Assembly: GCA_013389115.1 (NCBI GenBank) | Contig: JACADY010000043.1 | Span: 17,731 to 81,730 of the forward strand | Direction: 5' to 3' | Origin: Alphaproteobacteria bacterium | GTDB taxonomy: Bacteria; Pseudomonadota; Alphaproteobacteria; Micropepsales; Micropepsaceae | Length of the DNA stretch: 64,000 nucleotides | Shown here: in pieces, positions 63,888 through 64,000 of the stretch | Position numbering within the stretch: the first letter of the stretch is position 1 | How the letters are laid out: every line of letters starts with the position of its first letter | Notes under the pieces: generated by a model | What the model was told of the DNA's origin: nothing | The model's database searches: none | What the model saw: the letters and a program-made list of their open reading frames with translations, nothing else | Translations under genes and position numbers: made by a program

Positions 63888-64000
63888 TGTGAGCTTTCAG
63901 TAGGTTGTCCATTCGGTCCCGACCGAGGAAGCTGAGGTTGCGAAGCTTCAGTGTCCAAGGGAGGACCGAATGGACATCCACAAGAATGCCCGCCTGACGC
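63888..64000 (+). mobile_element. IS481-family insertion sequence, left end and start of transposase (truncated by window edge)
   Basis: TGTGAGCTTTCAGTAGGTTGT terminal sequence after a CTAG target (63883-63886); ORF from 63970 begins MDIHKNARLT, like IS481 transposases (MNxHKxARLT). Confidence 0.85.

Overview
The window is about 64 kb of alphaproteobacterial chromosome, mostly compact housekeeping genes: clpS-clpA, divK-pleD, rnr-topA, dprA, plsY, pyrC-pyrB, ruvX, gatCAB, dapA, smpB, folK, rpoZ, rsh, pyrE-pdxJ-acpS-lepB-rnc-era-recO, parC, a TRAP transporter operon, bpt, motB and mscL. There is no prophage, CRISPR array, rRNA, tRNA or recognisable defence island. The only mobile element is the left end of an IS481-family insertion sequence, starting near 63888 and cut off by the window edge. 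The most interesting signals are small and mostly lie outside the supplied ORF track: (1) a self-contained minus-strand micro-gene at about 4758-4961, with a promoter, an SD region matching the 16S rRNA tail over 17 nt, a 21-codon ORF (MSHCHTPCERKAWTLVKGFRA) and a terminator; (2) a Zur-like palindrome upstream of an outer-membrane barrel protein whose predicted mature N-terminus begins HDHEHD; (3) a 56-aa histone H1-like Lys/Ala/Thr protein directly upstream of a glutathione S-transferase with its own ~90-aa H1-like tail; (4) a candidate PhaR operator at the phasin promoter; (5) a 32-aa membrane micro-protein; (6) two copies of a palindromic intergenic repeat; (7) an IS481 end at a CTAG target with the transposase start codon inside an inverted repeat. 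All calls come from reading the sequence; no database search was possible.
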